Of a DNA stretch of 64,000 nt, positions 1 through 18,793 are shown in pieces (within the stretch, counting starts at the first letter, position 1; each line of letters begins with the position of its first letter). The notes beneath the pieces are model-generated. The model was not told the DNA's origin and made no database searches. It saw only the letters and a list, made by a program, of their open reading frames with translations. The stretch comes from Paragordius varius (lineage: Eukaryota > Nematomorpha). The DNA is taken from contig OZ176051.1 in assembly GCA_964247055.1 (NCBI GenBank), forward strand, positions 9,238,001 to 9,302,000, written 5' to 3'. Both the position numbers and the translations under genes were made by a program.

Positions 1-341
1 TATAAAACAAATTTGGTTAAATTTATAAAGTTTGTTTCTAAATAATTATATAATTGGTAAAAAATTAATATTATTATTATTTTTATAATTCTTTCAGTTT
101 TGGGTTTTTTGGATAGTGAATATAGCATTAATAAATTCATTTCGCATTTATACGTATAACTAATATATTCAATTCTGGTGAAAGTTTTAAATTTACGCTG
201 TTTCAGAACATAAATTTTTGCTTGAGATGAATATAATTTATTAAAATGAATATCTGTTACTATTCAAATATACCATAAATTCAAACATAATTGCAATATT
301 TAATGAGAATTATAAGGGACATATCAATAGTTAATACATAT

Positions 342-672
342 ACCATTTACAATTTCACCCTACATTCACCCTTGAAAAATTCAAATTCACCCTCAAATAA
401 AATATATGTTTGAGTGATTAAAATTTATCTTTATTTTATATATTTTTAAAAAATAAAAATTTAATTTTAAATTAAAATAATACTAAAAAATAATAAGCTA
501 TACCATAAACATATATTTATTAATGAATTATATTAGTTCGAAAACACATAATTCATTTTTAGGGTAAATAATTGTTCAAAGATGAATTTGAATTGTTGAA
601 TTGCTCAAGGGTGAATTTGAATATTTCGAAGGTGAATTTGGATTGTTCAAGGGTGAATTTGACTGTAAATAG
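342..672. mobile_element. MITE-like element with minisatellite termini (intronic)
   Basis: The left end (345-400) holds repeats of TTCACCCTT, the right end (560-672) holds the complementary repeats TTCAAGGGTGAATTTGA several times, so the ends are inverted relative to each other around an AT-rich middle. A second element of the same build lies at 33076-33350 in an RTF1 intron. It sits in the intron before the first visible kinase exon and is followed by a TA microsatellite (674-695). No coding capacity is seen. Borders are approximate. Confidence 0.55.
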
Positions 673-711
673 TATATATATATATATATATATATAATTT
701 TTTTGCGACAG

Positions 712-9413
<8,702 letters not shown>

Positions 9414-11177
9414 TGAACCTTTTTTATTACAAAATCTGCAAAATTCGGCTTCCAAACATGCAAAAACAATGTAATAAGTTAGTTAAATTTTAATACAAGC
9501 GAGTGTATAACAATTTAATTATATTTTTTTATTTTTGCACAAACATCTGAAATGAATTATTTTGAACGGATTTTTATCACTTATTAATAAAAAAATATTT
9601 TTTTGCATTGCATTAAATTGAAATGTATTACACCCCACATTACCACATCCATCATAATAAGAAGTATCTAAAGTTTTTTTACACATATTTTATTTAGTAA
9701 ATTATAAGTTTATTGGAGTTTAATCCATATTCACTTTCCACATATAATAAATTATTACTCTAAGAAATTTGTCGCTAATATATTATATGATAAATATGTT
9801 TTATATAAGAAATTAAGGGTTTGTAACCCTCAGCATTAGCCTATTAAAAACCTTTCATCAAAATGTTTTGCTATTTTAGTCAATACACTAATGTCCGAAT
9901 TTTATCAACATATATATGGTAAATAGAATAAAATTTTTAGAGAAAATATACCAGGTATGTCAGTGAAATGTTCGGCATCCTATTTATTTGACAAACACGC
10001 CATTGTTCAACTATCGTTAAACGCAAAAGATACTCATTTTGATTGGCCAAAAACTAGCTTTTGATTTTTATCACGTAATCATGTTAAATTTTGCCTGAAA
10101 TAAAGATCGTTTGCTGCTATAGAGACATGTAGAACCATGCCATCGGTGAAACATGGTTTAAAACTCACCGGGCGCCATAGTTGAAGGGGCGCCGAATTTT
10201 CAAAAATCTTTGTTTTTACATATAAAATAACTATTTAAAAGTTATTATTTTAAATAATACATAAAAAAATCACCCATTTATGAGTATAATTTAAATTTTA
10301 TCATTTTTTTAAAATGCAAGGGGTTTCATGGAAGGAAGAGGGCGCCATCAGGGATTCATACACCAGGCGCCAGATATGCAACCTACGCCTTTTTACAAGA
10401 TGCGATGTTTTTTATAAATGCCTTATTTATAAATATATAATGGGGTAATCATTATGGATCTTTTCTAGGTGAAATGGTTATGGTTTATCGATGTCTTGAC
10501 CATTTCGCAATCTTAGGAATATAAGGAAGAAAAGTTTCAACAAAATGCATGCTAAAGAACGTTAGGTAACGAGCGTGTCTTCGGATAATGGACGAAAAGC
10601 TTTCCATTTTAGGAAATCGAAATAGTGTGCAAGATATAATTTTTAATGTGAAGTTCAATTCTTAGGAAATGAAGGAAACACATTTAACCTAAATAATATT
10701 CCTGATGAATTATTATCATTTACACAGCACAAGAATGCGAAGCGGTAAAAATATGGAGATATAACATAATGATTCGGCGCAGTTTGAGCATTAAACGGCT
10801 CGAAACTGTCAACAAAAATTATAAAGTATTAGATAATCTTGCATGACATGATATTGAGTATGTGTTTTTAAAATTCCAACATGTTTTACATATCGGAAAT
10901 GCTAAAAGCACTAAATCCATGTAAAAAACCTTGATAAATTTTAAACAATTAATTTCGTGTTGAATAAAGCTAATGTTTATCGAAATAACTTATGATTGCA
11001 ATTACGGCATGCATTTAAATGGTTATTTATTTCACACTATAGTTAAGTAATTCGCAGCACAGTTATGGAAAAAAGAAGGGAAAAATGTTTATTAATATTA
11101 TTGTTGTTTTATCCATACACTAACTACTGTGTTCGAATTGTCCAACTATGTGAAATAAGCAACCATTAAAATGCATA

Positions 11178-11214
<37 letters not shown>
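9414..11214. other. Intergenic, AT-rich, no gene recognised
   Basis: Downstream of the kinase stop. Holds the kinase polyadenylation signal (9586) and, at about 10165-10375, a decayed GGCGCC-rich segment resembling the MITE at 36620-36995. It ends in a TA microsatellite (11182-11214) into which the family A hAT inserted. No ORF with recognisable homology. Confidence 0.6.
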
Positions 11215-11217
<3 letters not shown>

Positions 11218-11930
11218 CATGACGTCCCGCTTTTGGCGGGATAGTCCCGATTTTTTACCCTTTATCCCGCTACTTTTTTTAAAAGTCCCAACTTTCAGAT
11301 TCCAGATAAATTTTATGTTACTCATTTAATTTTATTGATATAATTTATTTTAGATTTATAACAAAATGAGCACGAAAAGAGGATGTAAACTCACCGATTA
11401 TGTAAGAAGTTTTCTTATTAAAAAATCTAAAAAGGACTACAGAGTCAAATGTCAAACATGCAACTGCGAATTCACGATTTTGCACTGCGGAAAGAATAAT
11501 ATATCAAGCATTTGGAACCACAGAAACATGAAAGATGTTTTAATACTGCTGCATCATCTTTCAAAATGCCAGATTTTTTTATGGAGACGAAGAAAATGTT
11601 TTAGCATTAAACTTGTATCATTTCACGCTGTTAATACAATTTTTCCTTCAGATCTATAATTTGTACATCACAAGTTATCAGAAAGCTATTCAGCTAGAAC
11701 AAAGGGCGAGGCAATAGTATGTAATGTGCTTTCCCCATATGCATTTTCAGAAATAAAAAATAATTTACAAAAAATTAATTTTATATTTATATAATCTAAC
11801 GCATCTAATCATAAAGAAAGAAAATTATTTCCAACCATCATTAGATATTTTAATTCAGATTCTGGTGTTAAAATTAAAATTTTAGAATTTCTTTACCCGG
11901 TGAAAATCCTAAAATAATTTTTAGTTCTAT

Positions 11931-12887
11931 GCCAAATACTCAAAATCTGCTTTCGTACACCAGAAATACCAACTTTCATAAATAAACCGATAAAATCGCT
12001 TATATCATACAAATTAAATTGCGTCTCTACATCATACTCAAAGAAGAGACGCCGCCCACCCTTAAAAACTGTTGAAAACATTAATGTTAATGGGAAAAGA
12101 AGAAAGGGTCGACCATTCTTTTCTTATAATCTATATATTTATAAAAATGGAAAATGCTGGCTTTGTGATCTGGTACAGGAAAACCGGTAGACCCATTCAA
12201 ATCCAAACTTCGAATAATTAATGAATGCCCCGACAATAGCTTCGCCCTTTTTTTGAAATAGGCCCCCAGTTCGGGCCCACCCCGTGTGAAAAACGGTTTT
12301 TTTGAAAACAGAAGTCCACAAAAATCGTGTCTTTGAGACAATTTTCTTGAGAACGTGTTGGTCCATTCTATTTCAAATATGATTTTTGTTTACTTATTTT
12401 CGATTGCGCCGAACATAGTCGAGTCACTTTTTTGATTTAGGCCCTCTTTTTACCCGCTCCCCCCGTAAAATGCCATTTTTTTCAAAAAACAAAGTCCACA
12501 AAAATAATTTTTTAAATCTATTTTTCGCCCTAGGTATGAGACCGTAAAAATTTAGTATGGATACGTGTTCCCTGTTAAAAGGCAAAAATTTTAGTCAGGT
12601 GTTTCTTTGATGATAGCTGCTGGGTAAGAAGCTTCCGGCTAAAAACTGATTCCTCATGTAACTTTATGATCTGGTACCGGTAAACCCAATCAAATCCAAA
12701 CTTCGTAACCCCCACCAGATGTCCGAAGGACTTCCTCGGGCTGCGTACCAGCACGAGATTTACGCTAGTAATAATATAATAATGTACTTAAATCAACGTA
12801 ACATAACATTGTAAACATCGTAAGTTATGGCGGAATTACTTTGTGGTCACAAAACTCCGAATCTGGACTCCTAACATTTTCCACCCA
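11931..12887. repeat. Satellite-like insertion inside hAT copy 1
   Basis: Bounded by TTCTAT at 11925-11930 and 12888-12893, exactly where the hAT reading frame is interrupted, which suggests a short target duplication. The block contains two diverged units around GTCCACAAAAAT (12313 and 12491). It is similar, in inverted orientation, to 54230-54560 (shared: CGCCGAACATAGTCGAGTC versus GACTATGTTCGACGCAATCG; GGGCCCACCCCGTGT versus ACACGGGGTGGGCCC). No gene is recognised. Confidence 0.6.
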
Positions 12888-13086
12888 TTCTATAATTGAT
12901 ATTATGGCAAAAAATATTTAAAACAAAAATTATAGCACACTGTGCAGACAATACGAATACTATAAATCAAGAGGAGTATAGATAGTTAATCTACCGAGTT
13001 CCAGGTTGGATATATTAGTATTCCTAATTGGCAACAGAGACTATGAGAAACCCAAATTTTGTTGACAGTGTTTACCACGTGTCATA

Positions 13087-13130
13087 GTGTGAGACGCGTT
13101 TCGTCCTTTTTGTGGAATTATCAGCCACAC
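13087..13130 (-). ncRNA. Hammerhead ribozyme motif, left copy, mutated core
   Basis: Read on the minus strand: stem I GTGTGG, core CTGATAA in place of CTGATGA, stem II ATTCC with loop and GGAC (one pair lost), GAAA, palindrome ACGCGT, cleavage triplet GTC, then TCACAC closing stem I. The G-to-A change in the invariant core should abolish or strongly reduce cleavage. The cleavage triplet here is the consensus GTC, so the two copies complement each other in what they preserve. Confidence 0.75.
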
Positions 13131-13508
13131 ATAATGAACACGGGTAACACTGTCAGTTCAGGAATTGTATATATATTGAGTTTTAGAGAATTAGAAACCG
13201 AATAGAGTCGGGAAAATGAATATAATTGAGCTAAGAGTCCATATTGAACAACCCATTATACTAAAATTCAACCAAATATTATGACTCCTTATAATCCCAA
13301 AGCCAGGATTAAGCTTTTTATAATTAGAAAATCCGAAAATTTTTTGGCGAAGGCGATATCTCATTATAAGTTATAAATCAAGAGGAGTTAAATAGTTAGT
13401 CTCTAAGCTCTATAATATTCATTTTCCCGACTATATTCGGTTTCAAATTCTCTAAAACTCAATATATATACAATTCCTGAACTGACATTGTTAACCCGTG
13501 TTCATTAT

Positions 13509-13552
13509 GTGTGGCTGATGAGTCCACAAAAAGGACGAAACGCGTTTCACAC
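13509..13552 (+). ncRNA. Hammerhead ribozyme (type I fold), right copy
   Basis: The core CTGATGA (13515-13521) is followed by stem II GTCC/GGAC (13522-13525 with 13533-13536, loop ACAAAAA), the conserved GAA (13537-13539), a short stem III from palindrome ACGCGT (13540-13545), and cleavage-site residue T13546. Stem I is GTGTGG (13509-13514) pairing with TCACAC (13547-13552) with one G-U; a further helix GTGTTCAT with ATGACAC extends it with a bulge. All catalytic-core residues are intact. The cleavage triplet is GTT rather than the common GTC. Stem III has essentially no loop, so, as in other short-stem-III hammerheads, activity may need dimerisation. Confidence 0.85.
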
Positions 13553-14449
13553 TATGACACATGGTAAACACTGTCAACAAAATTTGGGTTTCCCATAGTC
13601 TCTGTTGCTAATTAGGATATACTAATATATCCAACCTGCAACTCGGTAGACTAATTATCTATAGTCCTCTTGATTTATAACTTATAAGGAGATGGCGCCT
13701 TCGCCTAAAAAATATCTGATTTTCTAATACGAATACTAATTTGGGAGGAAAGCGAGAAGAGTCACAAAAAATATTTTTTATAAATTAGCGAAAGATCTGA
13801 ATCAAAATATTATTGGTGTTGAATGTGCAGCGCATATAACGCTATTCAAACAGCTGCTGACTTGTTACCAGTAGATGTGGAAAATATTGTTGTTAAAAAA
13901 TATTCTTATTTCTATATATATTCTGTACGCGTTAAGATGCTTAAAGAATTTTGTGATAATGCGTAAATACTTGGATACTGTAAAACGCGTTCGTTAGCTC
14001 TTCTGCCAGCTATCGAAAGAATTAAAAATTATCCCTTAAAATCCCATTTTCTATCGTAGGACATATCTCCTACATTTTTAGAAATTTTTTTTGAACTAAA
14101 ACTTTATCAATATGGCTAGAGTTTCTAAAAAATCAAGCTGGTCTTTTTCCAAATTTCATTAAATTTATTGAAGGTGACAAATTATCAACCGAAGTAGCAA
14201 ATGAAGTTAATAATTTAAAATACCAATGTGAAGAGAGGTTAAATAATTTTCTGCCATTTACTATTCGCAATAGTATAAACGAGTTTGAAGAGCAAGGTGC
14301 CACCGCATGATATCAACCTTATAAAAAGGTTTTATACCAACTGCAAAGATTATTTAGAAAGCTGGGTACAATTCGATGATAATTGACATTTTTATTAGAA
14401 TACATTAAAACCAGAATTCACTTGGTAAGATGTTCAAAAATTTTTTTAT

Positions 14450-15575
14450 TACACTGTGTGAAAAAAAATTTTAACAATATTTTTTTCATGAGATAGCTTG
14501 TGGCCAACGTATTCATTTGCCGAAATTTTACGACATAGTTAAAATATTGAGAGAAAATCAAAATCGGGGAAAAAGTGAAAATTACGAATAATAAAGAATA
14601 ATATAAAAAATAATGATAAAAGTTGAGATATTATGGTTTAGTATCATTTTAGCATATTTTTTCAATATAAAATAGCCTAAAATTATATAGTCCGGGTTGC
14701 TATAAAAAATCAGCTCAAAAGATGGCGTTTTTCTTTAAAACACATAAAAGACAAAAAACTTTTTATGAAACTATAAATTATTTTTTTAATTATTTACTAG
14801 CTAAACTCACTATTTAAATCTTAATATTCATATTTTATTCAATATTCTATATCAAAATAAAACTAAAAAATATTGTTTTTTATTTTTTCCTTTTTTTGTC
14901 ATCTTGTTTACGAGTATAAATTTTTTTTACTGTTTTTGGAGTTTTACATAAGTGGAAATTATTAAGTATATTTATGCAAAACAGGATTTAACAGTAGTGG
15001 AAGGTCAACAAAAATCCGTACATATCCCAGTAAAAATATGAATTAGTGTTAAAACAAACTTTTTACAGAATTTGTAAGGATTGTTGGATGATATTCCACT
15101 ACTAAATCTTATCTTGCATAAATTATATGATTTATTCCCACTCATGTAAGATTCCAAAACAAAACAGAATAAATTTTTTATAGACACATAAACCACATGA
15201 CAAAAAATGAAAAAAAAAACAATATTATTTTTATTGTGATATATAAGTTTTTTTACTGAATAAAATATAATGTTTAGATAATTGTAAGTATATCTAGTAA
15301 ATATTAAAAAAATTATTTTAATATAGTTGCATAAATTTTTTTATCCTTTATGTGTGTTAGAGAAAAACGCCATCTTTTAAGATGAGATTTTATAGCAACC
15401 CTAATTATATGATATTAGGCTTTTTATATATTGAAAATATCCTAAAATGATACAAAACCATAATATCTCATTTATTGTTAATTTTTAATTTTTGCCCGAT
15501 TTTATATTAATATTTCGAAAACTAGGGTCAACAAATTAAGTTTTTGCGGCAAATGAATTCGCTGGTCATAATCAT
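14450..15575. mobile_element. Foldback (palindromic) element, copy 1
   Basis: Begins CACTGTGTGAAAAAAAATTT and is a near-palindrome whose arms share GATGGCGTTTTTC (about 14722) and GAAAAACGCCATC (about 15362), and GATAGCTTGTGGCCA with GCTGGTCATAATC. It is inserted in the hAT copy 1 reading frame, which resumes near 15576 (GTTAAAAAATACATTG). The right terminus is truncated compared with the copies at 27011 and 37168. Confidence 0.75.
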
Positions 15576-15982
15576 TGGTTAAAAAATACATTGATAAGGA
15601 AAAGCTCAAATATTGGGCATCAGAAAAAATAACAGCAGAGGACAAATGGTTAAAATATTTCATTATTTTGAAACAACTAAGTTTCTTGAATGTTTTAAAA
15701 ATTTGGGAAAAAATAAAAATTAAATGTTTAATGAAAGCCATTTTATGTGTCAAATATAATTTAACAAATTCTTGTGATATATTAAAAAAGTATAACAACC
15801 TACTCAAACAAAACTCAATAAAAAATATATTAAGGAATGAAATATTATACATTTTTTATACTTATAAATAGTATTATTTAAAAAATAAAAAAATATTACG
15901 ATATTTGTTAGAAAATTGATAGTAACCCCCTCTGTTCATCAGTGTTGACCCGCTTTTTCCATTTAAAAATCTGGCCCTACTA

Positions 15983-16579
15983 CATATATAGCACTTCATT
16001 TTGTTAATAATATGGATAGCTTATATTTTAACGAGTTTTAGAAGTGTCATTAGCCAGTCTATATAAAACTATTTGCAAAAATAATTATTCATTGTTGTTG
16101 ATATTTAAATTTCTGATTTCTACTAATTATCTGAAATTTTGAATGTGCATGGACCATTTAAATTTCGTATTTACAACAATAAAGGTTGCTCTATTATCAC
16201 CAAAATAACCTAGATACTTAAATGGAAAAATTATTAAAACTTCCACTGATTTAAAAATTTATAAGTGAAAAAACTAATTTTTTTGACAAAATTTTGGTAT
16301 CCGACGTCGTATAAATTCTATTTATGTGTTACGTTTGGATAAACTTAATGTCAACTATGCAATGGTTTTAATTATTGTATAAGATATTAAAAAGAACAGT
16401 ATCTTAATTGAAATATATTGTGCCGAATATAGTAAATCTCAAACATTTGTTCCTAAAAAATATTTTAACAACTATAAACTACCAAACACACATATTAAAT
16501 ATGATAATGCTACTATTTATTTTATTATGGAAAAAACTACAATATTAATTAATTGTATAATTTAATTTGCTAGACAATT
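15983..16579. other. Intergenic spacer downstream of serpin
   Basis: AT-rich and without a gene. It includes the serpin polyadenylation signal on the minus strand (TTTATT at 16516-16521). Confidence 0.5.
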
Positions 16580-17988
16580 TCAATACAATGGATTAGCGTA
16601 TTTGCCTTTAATGAGAACGGCTTCATTGTGTTTCACCACATAATATAAAAACGGCCTATCAATCACAAGCGTAGAATGTTGGATATCGTCTGTTTTTTCA
16701 TTCTTAGCGTTTAATTGATTGTCATTAGGTAGGGGTGTATTAGTTCCCGATAAAGTTGTTTTCATTAACGTGGCTTGAACACTTTGAGTCAAATTCAACG
16801 TCTGGTATTCTAACACTTTATCCATTTTGCTGAAAAATAAAATGATAAAAATTAATACAATTCATATATGAATTATTTGATAAAAAAAGTGAAAAAAAGA
16901 GCTTACCCTGAATGGCAAGTGTGAAGGTGTTTGCTTAAGACTTGGATAATATCCAATTCTCCCATTATATCAATGCTGGGCATCGAAAATTCCTTAAATG
17001 TTTCGTATTTTTTACCCTTTATGTCGCTTAAAAAATTGGGATTTTTTTCGATCAGATTTTCAAGGTCCATCAATGTGTTGAACTTTAGTGCTTTGGAGGG
17101 CATTACAATTATTAATCGATAAGATTTTATTTCAAAGGGTAAAATGTAAACTGTGGCGTTGTTTAATTTGGGTGAATTAAATTTGAGCAATTTCATGTTT
17201 GTGCCAACCAAAATTGGTACATCACGGATTCCTGATGTCGTGGGAAAGGAGTGCTTTTCAATTCTATAATTATACATTTATAAAGCTTTTATTTCAAAAG
17301 GGAGTTAAAACGCTAAATTTTTCAAAATCTATAGACAGATTATAATAGACCCTAAATTTATATAAAATTCTTATCAACATTTCTCAAATTACCTCTGAAA
17401 TTTTTGTGACCAGTCTAGATCAAGTGTCAGCACAGAAACGGGAAACAAAGTGGTATTATAGGGTAATGGCTCAACTATATCTTGCAATTGTCCGTTCGTA
17501 GCATCTTCGATTTCGGTATTGATTATGTCATAAGCACCTGTCTCAAAATTGAGTTGTTCAACTTTTGCTCCGAAACGGGACAAGGCATTTACAAACTTTT
17601 GGTTATTGTTAGATTCTACGGGTACGTAGATGGCATTAAACAATTTTGTATATCCAGTCTTTTTGCCAGCATAGAGTACATTAAAAACTGCTCGATTTAC
17701 TTCACGTGGCGTCATTAGTCCGAATGAAGGGATGTTAGGGCAACTGCTACCAAAATTTATCATAGTCAATGCCGTTTGAAGGGTTAACGGAGAAAAAACG
17801 TAATCTTCGTCCATGTTAGTACTATGATTCATAGATTCGTGAATCATTTTGGTCATTACACTGGCCCATTTTATTTGATTTTGAAAGGTTTGTGGGGCAA
17901 GAGGCTGATTCTTAGCAAAAACTGTGGAATATAATTGACCCCAACAGCAGAAATACAAAATGAGTATGCTGAAAAGGGAACAAATCAT
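16580..17988 (-). CDS. Secreted serpin, three exons
   Basis: A serpin-fold protein of 400 residues. Exons on the minus strand: 17988-17393, 17263-16907, 16829-16580 (596+357+250 nt, in frame, TGA stop). I chose the ATG at 17988-17986 because it starts a clear signal peptide (MICSLFSILILYFCCWGQLYS). Serpin hallmarks in order: EDYVFSPLTLQTALTMINFG (shutter/helix B), LFNAIYVPVE, DIINTEIEDATNGQLQDIVE (helix F to sheet A), DWSQKF, VPILVG, YILPFEI, EFSMPSIDI, and C-terminal VIDRPFLYYVVKHN with GKYANP. The reactive-loop hinge normally reads like EEGTEA; here the corresponding part is KTTLSGTNTPLP, and Pro and Thr at those positions argue against protease inhibition. Introns are 129 and 77 nt. An AG lies 16 nt upstream of the ATG, so a 5'UTR splice or trans-splice acceptor is possible. 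Confidence 0.9.
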
Positions 17989-18503
17989 TTTAATTTCTAA
18001 AAACAAGTTAAAGCAAATTCAGTTTTTTGTATGGATACAGAAATGGTTATTTAAAAATTATATAAAAAAATCATCCTTTATATATTTTTTCGTGCCTATC
18101 TTTTGGGTTAAAGATTCAGTTGTGATTAATCTGGTTTATGTTGGTTCTAGATAATTTATTTTGAAATTTTAAAAACTTATTTGCTAAAAACCAGTTTATT
18201 CCAAATCATTTAATTAACAATATAAAATGAGCCATATTTTAAACAAATAATCTACTGAGAAAAGTAAATATAGATGAATTGCGTAAATGAAATTATAGGT
18301 ATTGTTATATTTTCGCGCTATTGGGAAATAAACTAATTTCATAACCTTCTAAAAATCGAGTTTTCATGATCAATATATTTTTACCATTTTTTTCAATCAG
18401 TTAACGTCATACCAACACCTAATAAGCGTGTACATTTGTACAAGTCAATACGCTTCTAAACTCAATGTATTTTTATAATAAATGATAAATGTAGAGTTAA
18501 AAG

Positions 18504-18793
18504 CAGGACTGCCCAACCCATATGGCTATGCCGCATTCAAAAAATGAAAATTAAAATATTTTATTTTAAACGTAAGAAACTGTAAAAAAACCAACACAGT
18601 ATATACTTTTTCAACAATTTTAGCTAGCTCGTTGCCAAGAAAAGACTTAATGAGAATTTTGTTTAAGAAATATCAACGTTAGTAATGTAAATAGCACATT
18701 TTTGCAAATTATTTTTGATTTTTATGGTAATTTATCCAATTTTTTTACCCCCAGCTAATTAATTTTAGAGGGGCCGCATGTTGGACACCGCTG
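18504..18793. mobile_element. hAT-type MITE
   Basis: Ends CAGGACTGCCCAACC and GTTGGACACCGCTG are inverted repeats of hAT type. Flanks GTTAAAAG and GTTTACAC share five of eight positions, fitting a worn 8-bp duplication. No ORF. About 290 bp. Confidence 0.55.

Larger units (their letters stand above)
12961..13725. mobile_element. Hammerhead-bearing short retroelement-like insertion with 11-bp TSD
   Basis: Flanked by perfect 11-bp copies of AATACGAATAC (12950-12960 and 13726-13736), inserted in the hAT transposase remnant. It consists of two ~300-400-bp copies of one unit in opposite orientations, separated by a unique stretch (about 13241-13322). The right unit itself has ~75-bp inverted ends (13323-13400 against 13650-13725). 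The left unit lacks the outermost ~45 bp. Each unit holds one hammerhead ribozyme motif. Known elements with such motifs and variable-length duplications include Penelope-like retroelements and schistosome Sm-alpha SINE-like repeats; inverted partial copies are common for Penelope-like elements. No reverse transcriptase is present, so it is non-autonomous or a remnant. Confidence 0.75.
11215..15982 (+). mobile_element. hAT transposon family A, copy 1, decayed and multiply interrupted
   Basis: Left end is a worn TAGCATGACGTCCCGC followed by GGCGGGATAGTCCCG. Right end is CTGGCCCTACTA, a worn form of CTGGTCACCCTA. The flanks TATATATA (11207-11214) and CATATATA (15983-15990) fit an 8-bp duplication in a TA tract. 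Transposase remnants on + run from ATGAGCACGAAAAGAGG (11366) through the zinc finger, LPGEN (about 11890), CADNTNT (12945), the post-insertion part at 13740-14440, and SVKYNLTNSC-like sequence near 15750. The coding parts align to the better copies at 56640 and 60477. Three later insertions split it (11931-12887, 12961-13725, 14450-15575). It is non-functional. Confidence 0.8.

Noticed and set aside
12087-12366. Minus-strand ORFs of 75-84 codons
   Set aside because: They lie in the satellite-like block; the two frames overlap and resemble no protein, and the homologous block at 54.3 kb does not conserve either frame intact.
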